Of a stretch of DNA of 64,000 nucleotides, positions 57,410-64,000 are shown piece by piece. Each line of letters begins with the position of its first letter. Positions within the stretch are counted from its first letter, which is position 1. Position numbers and translations under genes: made by a program. Source of the DNA: JACDHG01 sp963811585 (GTDB lineage: Bacteria; Actinomycetota; Actinomycetes; Propionibacteriales; Nocardioidaceae). The notes under the pieces are model-generated. The model had not been told where the DNA came from, made no database searches, and saw only the letters and a program-made list of their open reading frames with translations. The stretch spans positions 62,001-126,000 of the forward strand of contig CAWERR010000001.1 of NCBI GenBank assembly GCA_963811585.1. The letters run 5' to 3'.

Positions 57410-58729
57410 TCAGGTGCTGCGCTGGTCGTCGATGCGTTTCGCCTTGCCGAGCGATCGTTCGAGGGCATGTGGCTCGGTGACGTCGACGGCCACGGTGACA
57501 CCGACGTTCTCCTTCACCAACACCGACAGCTGACGGCCCAGCTCGCTGCGCGCATCCCCACCGAGGCTTGCGTCGTGGGCCTCCACCCGCACTGTCAGCT
57601 CATCCATCCGCCCGGGCCGGGTCAGCACGCAGATGTAGTGCGGCGTCAGCCCCGCCACCCTGAGCAGCTGTTCCTCGATCTGGGTCGGGAAGACGTTCAC
57701 GCCACGCACGATCATCATGTCGTCGGTGCGTCCGGTCACCTTCTCCATCCGCCGGTATGACGGTCGGGCCGTCCCCGGATGCAACCGCGTGAGGTCGCGG
57801 GTCCGGTAGCGGATCACCGGCATCGCCTGCTTGGTCAGGGATGTGAAGACCAGTTCACCTTCCTGACCGTCGTCGAGCACCGCACCCGTCACGGGGTCGA
57901 TGATCTCCGGGTAGAAGTGGTCCTCCCAGATGTGCAGACCGTCCTTCGTCTCGACGCACTCCTGCGCGACACCTGGACCCATCACCTCACTGATGCCGTA
58001 GATGTCGACGGCGTGCATCGCGCAACGTTCCTCGATCTCGCGCCGCATCTCGTCGGTCCACGGCTCGGCGCCAAAGATGCCGATGTCCAGCGACGAGCTC
58101 GCGGGGTCAATGCCCTGCCGTTCCATCTCGTCGGCGATGGCCAAGAAGTAGGACGGCGTCACCATGATCACGTGCGGCTCGAAGTCGCGGATGAGCTGCA
58201 CCTGCCGTTCCGTCATACCGCCGCTGACGGGCACCACGGTGCACCCGAGCCGCTCCGCGCCGTAGTGCGCACCCAAGCCCCCGGTGAACAAGCCGTATCC
58301 GTATGCCACATGGACGACATCACCTCGTCGGCCGCCCGCCGCTCGGATGGAGCGCGCCATCAGGTCCGACCACACGTCGAGATCGGCCTGGGTGTAGCCG
58401 ACGACGGTAGGGAGCCCGGTTGTACCGCTGGAGGCGTGGATGCGGGCGACATCGCTGCGACGTACGGCGAACATGCCGAAGGGGTAGTTGTCGCGCAGGT
58501 GTGCCTTCGTGGTGAACGGGAACGACGCCAGGTCACCAAGCTCGCGAAGGTCGTCAGGCGAGACGCCTGCTTCGTCAAACGCACGCTGGTAGTGGGGGAC
58601 CCGTTCGTAGGCGCGGCGAACGGTCAGCCGCAGTCGGTCCAGCTGTAGCGCTTCGAGCTCATTACGGCTCAGGCGCTCAGCGTCGTCCCACATTTGCGGC
58701 GGAGTCGTGTAGTTGGTGAGCGGTGGCAT
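57410..58729 (-). CDS. paaK: Phenylacetate-CoA ligase
   Basis: AMP-forming ligase making phenylacetyl-CoA, the first step of aerobic phenylacetate breakdown. 439 residues, ATG 58729. The P-loop is IHASSGTTGLPTVVGYT. Other segments are VVHVAYGYGLFTGGLGAHYGAERLGCTVVPVSGG, YGISEVMGPGVAQEC, LHIWEDHFYPEIIDP, MPVIRYRTRDLTRL and GRTDDMMIVRGVNVFPTQIEE, all canonical PaaK. The C-terminal catalytic Lys is in SLGKAKRI. The clean frame and length are normal. It lies 20 bp downstream of paaI in a minus-strand operon GNAT-paaI-paaK. Confidence 0.95.
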   Translation of the reverse strand: MPPLTNYTTPPQMWDDAERLSRNELEALQLDRLRLTVRRAYERVPHYQRAFDEAGVSPDDLRELGDLASFPFTTKAHLRDNYPFGMFAVRRSDVARIHASSGTTGLPTVVGYTQADLDVWSDLMARSIRAAGGRRGDVVHVAYGYGLFTGGLGAHYGAERLGCTVVPVSGGMTERQVQLIRDFEPHVIMVTPSYFLAIADEMERQGIDPASSSLDIGIFGAEPWTDEMRREIEERCAMHAVDIYGISEVMGPGVAQECVETKDGLHIWEDHFYPEIIDPVTGAVLDDGQEGELVFTSLTKQAMPVIRYRTRDLTRLHPGTARPSYRRMEKVTGRTDDMMIVRGVNVFPTQIEEQLLRVAGLTPHYICVLTRPGRMDELTVRVEAHDASLGGDARSELGRQLSVLVKENVGVTVAVDVTEPHALERSLGKAKRIDDQRST

Positions 58730-58749
58730 TGCGTACTCCGTTCGGCGCC

Positions 58750-59223
58750 TCAGCTGCCGGGCTCGTCGACGAGTGCCCCGCCGATGGTGCGACTGCGGCC
58801 GCGGAACTCAGCGATCACCCGATCGTCGCAGGTGATCCGGATGTCGTAGATGCCGTTGCGACCGAAGCGATGGCGTTCGGTCGCGTCGGCCACGAGCACG
58901 TCGCCCTCACGCGCAGGAGCGGCGAACACGATGTCGCAGGCTTGCGCCACAGTCCGCTCGTTGTAGGAGTTGCAGGCGAACGCGAATGCCGAGTCGGCCA
59001 GCGCGAAGATGAATCCCCCGTGGGCCATGCCGTGGCCGTTCGTCATATCTGCCCGGACGGGCATCGAAAGAGTGGCGCGGCCACTCGCAACAGCGTCAAG
59101 CGTTATACCGAGTCGCCGCGAGGCCTCGTCCTCGGCCCACATCACCTCGGCACACCTGCGTGCGAGGTCGTCAGCTGCGCTGGCTGCGTCCGCAGTGGCA
59201 CCGGGTAGCTCGGAGGCGGTCAC
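58750..59223 (-). CDS. paaI: PaaI-type hotdog thioesterase
   Basis: Thioesterase of 157 residues that hydrolyses dead-end ring-hydroxylated phenylacetyl-CoA products and frees CoA. ATG 59223 overlaps the upstream stop. The hotdog core is MTNGHGMAHGGFIFALADSAFAFACNSYN, where NGHGMAHGG-IF-LAD is the PaaI signature with the catalytic Asp. VAQACDIVFAAPAREGDVLVADATE and NGIYDIRI complete the fold. Adjacent to paaK, which supports the assignment over generic 4HBT proteins. Confidence 0.92.
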   Translation of the reverse strand: MTASELPGATADAASAADDLARRCAEVMWAEDEASRRLGITLDAVASGRATLSMPVRADMTNGHGMAHGGFIFALADSAFAFACNSYNERTVAQACDIVFAAPAREGDVLVADATERHRFGRNGIYDIRITCDDRVIAEFRGRSRTIGGALVDEPGS

Positions 59224-59696
59224 AGCGTCTTCTCCAGCATCACAGTCTCGTGCCCGTCGAGCTGGGTCAGAAACCCGATCCGACGGTAGCCACGGGCTTG
59301 ATGGAACGCGAGTGACTCGAGGTTCGGCGGCTCGGAGTTGACCTCACACACCATCCGGCCCCGCGGGACCGCGGCGGCTTCCATGTGGCCGTAGAGAGCC
59401 GAGGCGATGCCGCGCCGCCGGAACTGCTGCGACACCGCGATCCGATCGAGATAGAGGAAGTCGGCGAAGCGTTCCGAGTGCCACCGGTAGTTGATCGAGT
59501 CGTAAGTAGTGCCCGGTGCATACGCGATCGCAAACGCCGCCACCGCGTCATCCAGCTCGCAGACGACGAGGTGAGCGGCCCGCTTTCGGTGCTCGTCGAG
59601 GGCGTCGCCATCGAGCGGGCTGAGCGCCCAGACTGACTCCTCGTTGAGCGACAGCACGGCCTCGACATCATCGTCTGACAAGGCTCGCACCCGCAT
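59220..59696 (-). CDS. GNAT family N-acetyltransferase
   Basis: A 158-residue acetyltransferase with VRALSDDDVEAVLSLNEESV at the start. The acetyl-CoA-binding loop is LDRIAVSQQFRRRGIASALYGHME (QxxGxG/A-like, here RRRGIA), followed by MVCEVNSEPPNLESLAFHQARGYRRIGF. The first gene of GNAT-paaI-paaK, overlapping paaI by 4 bp. No clear link to phenylacetate; it may simply share the transcript. ATG 59696. Confidence 0.85.
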   Translation of the reverse strand: MRVRALSDDDVEAVLSLNEESVWALSPLDGDALDEHRKRAAHLVVCELDDAVAAFAIAYAPGTTYDSINYRWHSERFADFLYLDRIAVSQQFRRRGIASALYGHMEAAAVPRGRMVCEVNSEPPNLESLAFHQARGYRRIGFLTQLDGHETVMLEKTL

Positions 59697-59710
59697 GCGG
59701 AAACTCTCTC

Positions 59711-59722
59711 ACGATCGATCGT
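59711..59722. promoter_or_regulatory. Perfect palindrome in the divergent paa promoter
   Basis: ACGATCGATCGT, flanked by further partly symmetric bases (CTC / GAG), 15-26 bp before the GNAT start and 118 bp before paaN. A possible operator for a phenylacetate regulator; the short length makes chance possible. Confidence 0.4.
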
Positions 59723-59839
59723 ACGAGTCGTTGCCACTCACCACCGCGAAACCCTCGCCGCGGTCCGTCCCGATGAGGCTCTCGTATGACGCGGTAGTGT
59801 CGCCGACGTGCCACCGAAACCCCGTCAAGTGAGGACCCC

Positions 59840-61519
59840 GTGAGCCAGGCTGTCACCGACTACTTCTCCGCACACCGCACCCTGCTCGACGACGCGGTTG
59901 CCGCCACTAAGACGCGCGGCTACTACTCCGCCTTCCCTGAGTCGCCGAGTCCGAGGGTCTATGGCGAGACCGCGGCCGACGATGGGAAGGCCGCCTTCGA
60001 GAGCTTGCTCGACAAGGAGTTTCCGGTCACGACTCCCGGTGCGTCAGGGACGGTGGCGACGGAGAAGTCGCCCTACGGTCTTGCTCTCGGCGTGCGCTAC
60101 CCGAGGGTCGCGCCTGACGGCGTACCAACCCTCATGGAGGCCGCCGCTACTGGCATGACAGCATGGCGCGACGCTGGGATCGAGGCCCGAGTCGGCGTGT
60201 GCCTCGAGATCCTGCAACGACTGCACACGCGCGTGTTCGAGCTCGCCAATGCGGTGCAGCATACGTCGGGACAGGCTTTCGTGATGGCCTTTCAGGCCGG
60301 TGGGGCGCACGCACTCGATCGGGCGCTCGAGTCGATCGCCTACGCCTACACGGAGATGACTCGCGTCCCTGCGACCGCGGTCTGGGAGAAGCCGGGACGC
60401 GACGCCCCGATCCGGATGGAGAAGACGTTCACCGTCGCGCCACGCGGTGTCGCTCTCGTCGTCGGCTGCAACACGTTCCCCACCTGGAACTCCTGGCCTG
60501 GCCTCTTCGCATCGCTTGTCACCGGCAACGCCGTCGTCGTCAAGCCGCATGCCGGTGCCGTGCTCCCACTCGCGATCACGGTTCAGGTCTGCCAGGAGGT
60601 GCTTTCGTCGGGTGGCTTCGACCCCAACCTCGTCACCCTCGCCGCCGAAGACCCGGCAGACGGTCTGGCCGCGGTCATCGCAGTCCGCCCCGAGGTCAAG
60701 CTGGTCGACTACACCGGGGGCAGCGCGTTCGGTGAGTGGCTCGAGGACAACGCGCGCCAGGCCACGGTGTTCACCGAGAAGTCCGGCGTCAACGCGATCG
60801 TGATCGACTCGACCGATTCGTTTAAGGGGATGTGCTTCAACGTCGCCTTCTCCCTGGCGCTCTACACCGGTCAGATGTGCACCGCCCCGCAAAACATCTT
60901 TCTGCCGGCTGGCGGGATCGAGACCGACGACGGTCACAAGTCGGTTGACGACGTGGTGGCGGGCTTGGAGGCTTCCTTCGCGAAGCTGGTCGGCGACGAC
61001 GCGCGCGCGGTGGAGCTTCTCGGCGGCGTCGTGAATGACGGTGTGCTCGAGCGGCTCGAGCAGGTCGGCGCGCAGGGCACGGTGGCTATCGAGTCGCGAG
61101 AGATCAAGCATCCGACGTACGCCGATGCGACGGTGCGCACTCCGACCGTGGTGCGGCTCGGAGTTGACGACTCGTCGACGTACGAGATTGAGTGCTTCGG
61201 GCCGGTCGCTTATCTCATCGCGACCGGGTCGACCGAGGAGTCCATCGCGACATTCCGTCGCACCGTGATCGAGCACGGCGCGATGACGGCCGCGGTCTAC
61301 TCGACCAGCGATGCCGTGATTGCAGCGATGAGGTCGGCGTCACTTGATGCAGGGGTCGCCTTGAGCGAGAACCTCACCGGCCAAGTGTTCGTCAACCAGT
61401 CGGCGGCATTCAGCGACTTCCACGGCACCGGCGCCAACCCGGCAGCCAACGCGACCTACACGGACGGTGCCTACGTCGCCAGCCGCTTCCGCTTCATCCA
61501 GTCGCGCCGCCACATCTGA
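59840..61519 (+). CDS. paaN: Phenylacetic acid degradation protein PaaN (aldehyde dehydrogenase family)
   Basis: A 559-residue enzyme of the PaaN branch of the aldehyde dehydrogenase superfamily, acting on the ring-opened semialdehyde of phenylacetate. GTG 59840 gives MSQAVTDYFSAHRTLLDDAVAATKTRGYYSAFPESPSPRVYGE, typical of PaaN. The NAD site includes VVGCNTFPTWNSWPGLFASLVTGNAVVVKPHAGAVLP. The catalytic Cys is in LALYTGQMCTAPQNIF, with Glu in VFTEKSGVN. It lacks the hydratase domain of the fused enterobacterial PaaZ. Divergent from GNAT-paaI-paaK. The paaABCDE oxygenase genes are not in the window. Confidence 0.93.
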   Translation: MSQAVTDYFSAHRTLLDDAVAATKTRGYYSAFPESPSPRVYGETAADDGKAAFESLLDKEFPVTTPGASGTVATEKSPYGLALGVRYPRVAPDGVPTLMEAAATGMTAWRDAGIEARVGVCLEILQRLHTRVFELANAVQHTSGQAFVMAFQAGGAHALDRALESIAYAYTEMTRVPATAVWEKPGRDAPIRMEKTFTVAPRGVALVVGCNTFPTWNSWPGLFASLVTGNAVVVKPHAGAVLPLAITVQVCQEVLSSGGFDPNLVTLAAEDPADGLAAVIAVRPEVKLVDYTGGSAFGEWLEDNARQATVFTEKSGVNAIVIDSTDSFKGMCFNVAFSLALYTGQMCTAPQNIFLPAGGIETDDGHKSVDDVVAGLEASFAKLVGDDARAVELLGGVVNDGVLERLEQVGAQGTVAIESREIKHPTYADATVRTPTVVRLGVDDSSTYEIECFGPVAYLIATGSTEESIATFRRTVIEHGAMTAAVYSTSDAVIAAMRSASLDAGVALSENLTGQVFVNQSAAFSDFHGTGANPAANATYTDGAYVASRFRFIQSRRHI

Positions 61520-61522
61520 CCC

Positions 61523-61570
61523 ACTTGTCAGACCCTCACCGGGCTATACCGGGGTGACGCTCTGACAAGT
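61523..61570. repeat. 48-bp palindromic element, left copy
   Basis: Outer arms ACTTGTCAGA / TCTGACAAGT, perfect; inner arms near CCCTCACC / CCGGGGTGA around a TATA-like centre. It starts 4 bp after the paaN stop and could terminate paaN and the convergent gene. About 83 percent identical to the copy at 62577. Confidence 0.8.
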
Positions 61571-61575
61571 CGGCG

Positions 61576-62517
61576 TCAGTGGATCCGCGGGACGCCCATC
61601 GCGATCAGGTCGGCGGCCACGCCGGCGTGCTCGTACCTCACCTCAAAGTTCGATGCCCGCAACACCCAGCGCCGGCTGACCACGATCTTTCTTTCCCGCT
61701 TCATGTCGGCTTCCCAATGCTCAACGTCGAAGTGGTGTGATCCATCGACCTCCAGTACGACGATCGAGCCGTCCTCTAGATCCCACTCGCAATCGAGGTA
61801 GCGCACCCGCCCCGTCGCGTCTCGGCGGAGCTTCTGCCTGCTGGGCGGCGCCAGGGCATGTAGTCGGCACAGACGCGCGACGTCCACCTCGCCCAGCGCG
61901 TGAGCACCTTCGGCAATGTCACGAAGGGAAGATCGCATGTGCTGCTTGTGGCGCACCCTCCCGACAACGGCAAGAGTCTGGTCGAGCTCTTGCGGCGTGC
62001 ACATTCGCTGCTGAACCGCTGCCGCCAGCATCGCGCAGGCGAACCGTGGCCACGGCTGCCAGGCCCCGGCATCGATCGCCGAACGTGCGCGTCCGGTGCA
62101 GCGGATACCTGCCCGGGTAGTCACGTCATCCTCGCGGAATCGTCGAGATTCATGCACTTGGACACCAGCCAGCTCGCCGTACTTTGCTCCGCGTGGAACC
62201 AGAACGTGTATCAATGACGCCTCTCTTGCGAAGCCGCGGAAACCGAAGACCTCCAAGGCCGAGTGGCTCGCGAGCGCGCCAGCTGGCCCGGCGTCTAGAG
62301 TCGCGATCCACATCCACTGTCGGCGAGTGGGTTGAGCATTGTGGAAGACGACCACCTGCCGCGCCCATGGTCTCCAGCGCTGAGCGTCAATCTGCGCCTG
62401 CGTATACGACCACGTCACGCCCAGCTTCGCTAGCTGCGCACGGGCAACAACCCCGTCCTGTCGCACCGCGAGGGCGGCGAGCTCGGGGCATCGTGGCAGT
62501 CCTGGAAACATGCGCAC
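61576..62517 (-). CDS. DUF559 (Vsr-like nuclease fold) protein with AbiEi-type N-terminal region
   Basis: A 313-residue protein. Residues about 10-60 (CPELAALAVRQDGVVARAQLAKLGVTWSYTQAQIDAQRWR) match the winged-helix N-terminal module common in actinobacterial AbiEi-like/DUF559 proteins. The C-terminal part has YLDCEWDLEDGSIVVLEVDGSHHFDVEHWEADMKRERKIVVSRRWVLRAS, the DUF559 endonuclease-like core with E--VDG-H and D--R. Role unknown; a defence or DNA-repair function has been suggested for the fold only. Start GTG 62517 or ATG 62511. It is bracketed by two related 48-bp palindromes. Confidence 0.8.
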   Translation of the reverse strand: MRMFPGLPRCPELAALAVRQDGVVARAQLAKLGVTWSYTQAQIDAQRWRPWARQVVVFHNAQPTRRQWMWIATLDAGPAGALASHSALEVFGFRGFAREASLIHVLVPRGAKYGELAGVQVHESRRFREDDVTTRAGIRCTGRARSAIDAGAWQPWPRFACAMLAAAVQQRMCTPQELDQTLAVVGRVRHKQHMRSSLRDIAEGAHALGEVDVARLCRLHALAPPSRQKLRRDATGRVRYLDCEWDLEDGSIVVLEVDGSHHFDVEHWEADMKRERKIVVSRRWVLRASNFEVRYEHAGVAADLIAMGVPRIH

Positions 62518-62576
62518 GAGTGTCCTGGCCTTGAGTGCCGTACGGGATCCTCGCGAGAAATCTGTGGACCACTTCG

Positions 62577-62624
62577 ACTTGTCAGACGCTCACCCGGTCA
62601 TACCCTGGTGAGGTTCTGACAAGT
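62577..62624. repeat. 48-bp palindromic element, right copy
   Basis: Same outer arms ACTTGTCAGA / TCTGACAAGT and same length as 61523-61570, same orientation. Inner part CTCACCCGGTCATACC matches the fadB terminator at 9743. It lies in the region upstream of both flanking divergent genes, so termination does not explain it. Confidence 0.8.
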
Positions 62625-62812
62625 CGGCTGGTCAGAGTGGCGCTCGATCGCTGATAAGATGGCTTCACCAGGGCGTCGTACTTCAGGTGCGACCGCCCTT
62701 CTTTATGCAACACCGACTGTGCAACACAGTCTGTGCCTGTCGAATGGCGCGCCTCTCGCGCGGCCGACGGACGGGTGCAACCACCCGTTCCCTTCAGGAA
62801 GTAGACCTCGGC

Positions 62813-64000
62813 GTGTCCGTCGAACCTGTCCAGACCTTTGCCGAGCTCGGCGTGTCCGCACCACTCGTGCGTGTGCTCGATCGTGCCAAGCTCACGCTGC
62901 CGACCCCCGTCCAGGCCGCAGTCATCCCCGACGCGGTCGCAGGACGCGACGTGCTCGGCCGCGCCGCAACGGGTTCGGGCAAGACCCTTGCCTTCGGGTT
63001 GCCTGTCTTGGCCCGCCTCAGCGGCAGCCGCAGCAAGCCCAAGTGCCCTCGCGGTCTGATCGTGGTGCCGACACGTGAGCTTGCGATGCAGGTGCGTACG
63101 GCGCTGGACTCGCTGGCCGACGCGCTCGGCCTCCGACTTGTCACCGTCTACGGCGGGTCACCCTATGACCGCCAGATCAAACGTCTGCGCAACGGCGCTG
63201 ACATCGTGGTCGCGACACCCGGCCGGTTGCAGGACCTCGTCAGTCGTGGCGCCTGCCGCCTCGACCATGTCGAGATCACCGTGCTCGACGAGGCAGACCA
63301 CTTGTGCGATCTCGGATTCTTCCCAGCTGTCAGCGAGATTGTCTCGATGACGCGGCCCGGCGGGCAGCGCATGCTGTTGTCGGCGACGCTCGACGGCGAC
63401 GTCGACCGGCTCGTCCGTCTGCACCTCGACAACCCCGTGACCCATGTCTGCAACAACGACGCCGACCAGCCCGACATCGACCACCACGTGCTGATCACTA
63501 CGCCGCACAACAAGATCGACACCGCCGCCTCGCTCCTGCGCGCGAACCCCCGCTCGATCGTCTTCACCCGCACCCGCCTCGGAGCGACGCGACTGGCCAC
63601 CGACCTCGCCGAGCGCGGCGTCACCACGGTCGACCTGCACGGCAACCTCAGTCAGGGTGCGCGCGAGCGCAACCTCCGCAAGTTCCGCAACGGTCAGGCC
63701 GATGTTGTCGTGGCCACCGACGTGGCAGCCCGCGGCATCCACGTTGACGACGTCAGTGTGGTCGTTCACTACGACGTACCGTCCGAATCCAAGTCCTACC
63801 TCCACCGCAGCGGTCGGACGGCGCGCGCCGGCTCGTCCGGGGCAGTGATCACGATGACCACGAGTCGCCAGCTCGGCGCCGTCACCGGCCTGCATCGTGC
63901 GGCGGGTGTCGCAGCGCGTCACCATGACGCGCGTACGGCACCCGACCCCATGACCGCGACTGCGCTCGCTGCGTCAGGCCAGGCCGCCGCTCCTCACGTT
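62813..64000 (+). CDS. DEAD-box RNA helicase, 3' end beyond window
   Basis: Open to base 64000, at least 396 residues from GTG 62813 (AGGAAG upstream). Motifs in order: Q motif FAELGVSAPLVRVLDRAKLTLPTPVQ, I ATGSGKT, Ia PTREL, GG, Ib TPGR, II VLDEADHL, III LSAT, IV IVFTRTR, V ATDVAARGIHVDDVSVVVHYD, VI HRSGRTARAG. It acts in RNA unwinding, ribosome assembly or cold response. The 5' leader of about 170 bp contains no convincing gene. The C-terminal extension is not visible. Confidence 0.93.
   Translation, partial: MSVEPVQTFAELGVSAPLVRVLDRAKLTLPTPVQAAVIPDAVAGRDVLGRAATGSGKTLAFGLPVLARLSGSRSKPKCPRGLIVVPTRELAMQVRTALDSLADALGLRLVTVYGGSPYDRQIKRLRNGADIVVATPGRLQDLVSRGACRLDHVEITVLDEADHLCDLGFFPAVSEIVSMTRPGGQRMLLSATLDGDVDRLVRLHLDNPVTHVCNNDADQPDIDHHVLITTPHNKIDTAASLLRANPRSIVFTRTRLGATRLATDLAERGVTTVDLHGNLSQGARERNLRKFRNGQADVVVATDVAARGIHVDDVSVVVHYDVPSESKSYLHRSGRTARAGSSGAVITMTTSRQLGAVTGLHRAAGVAARHHDARTAPDPMTATALAASGQAAAPHV

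Noticed and set aside
56338..57501. A 387-codon minus-strand open frame opposite the ECF S component
   Set aside because: Its translation is His/Arg/Gln-rich without any domain, and the plus-strand gene is a clear membrane protein.
60044..61276. A 410-codon minus-strand open frame opposite paaN
   Set aside because: Antisense of a recognised aldehyde dehydrogenase; no domain seen.

Overview
The window is chromosomal DNA of a high-GC Gram-positive bacterium, most likely an actinobacterium near Nocardioidaceae (Propionibacteriales). Evidence is very high GC and GC3, frequent GTG starts, a mycothiol-dependent formaldehyde dehydrogenase (mscR), an mprA-mprB-pepD stress operon, an actinobacterial HelD helicase and a BsaP-type helper beside bioB. 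The gene content is ordinary metabolism, transport and regulation. I see no prophage, integrase, IS element, CRISPR array, rRNA or tRNA.

Layout. 0-5.5 kb: glpK (5' end outside the window), mscR with its metallo-beta-lactamase-fold partner, a CaiB-type CoA transferase/racemase and an acyl-CoA dehydrogenase. 5.5-12.1 kb: a small lipoprotein, a fadA-fadB beta-oxidation pair behind a likely TetR operator, and an ABC ATPase with its membrane partner. 12.3-18.7 kb: a penicillin-binding lipoprotein, then a biotin locus (bioA-bioF-bioD on minus, bioB-bsaP on plus). 18.7-25.3 kb: DinB-like protein, MFS exporter, then an unusual module: an Asp-rich secreted protein, a two-component pair, a soluble Ser/Thr kinase and a second charged secreted protein. 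25.4-31.5 kb: HelD, a PhzE-like fused chorismate-aminating enzyme, pabA and pabB. 31.6-39.6 kb: pepD-mprB-mprA, a kinase-fold protein, a low-Mr protein phosphatase, a small membrane protein, a GntR regulator with a divergent amidinohydrolase-type gene, and an EamA transporter. 39.6-51.0 kb: hisC-type aminotransferase, a heterodimeric ABC exporter, a phosphodiesterase-like protein, a second EamA transporter and a branched-chain 2-oxoacid dehydrogenase operon. 51.0-57.3 kb: a cobalamin-riboswitch operon. 57.4-61.5 kb: phenylacetate genes (paaK, paaI, GNAT, paaN). 61.5-64 kb: a DUF559 protein between two palindromic elements, then a DEAD-box helicase cut by the window edge.

The most interesting system is at 51.2-57.3 kb. 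One cobalamin riboswitch heads five translationally coupled genes: a secreted alpha/alpha-barrel protein, a membrane-anchored DUF4430-type beta-domain protein, an ECF T component, a fused double ECF ATPase and an S component. The first two resemble the two halves of animal intrinsic factor/transcobalamin, here made as separate proteins. This suggests a bacterial surface B12-capture system feeding an ECF importer.

Many genes are broken by single-base indels, but in blocks: 0-18.7, 24.9-27.7 and 39.6-51.0 kb are full of them, while 18.7-24.9, 27.8-39.6 and 51.1-64 kb are almost clean. Conserved protein sequence continues across each break, so most are probably consensus errors in the GC-richest DNA rather than decay. 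I list these genes as CDS spanning all frames and name the breaks. Intergenic DNA carries three recurring structured repeat types, mostly at 3' ends of genes.
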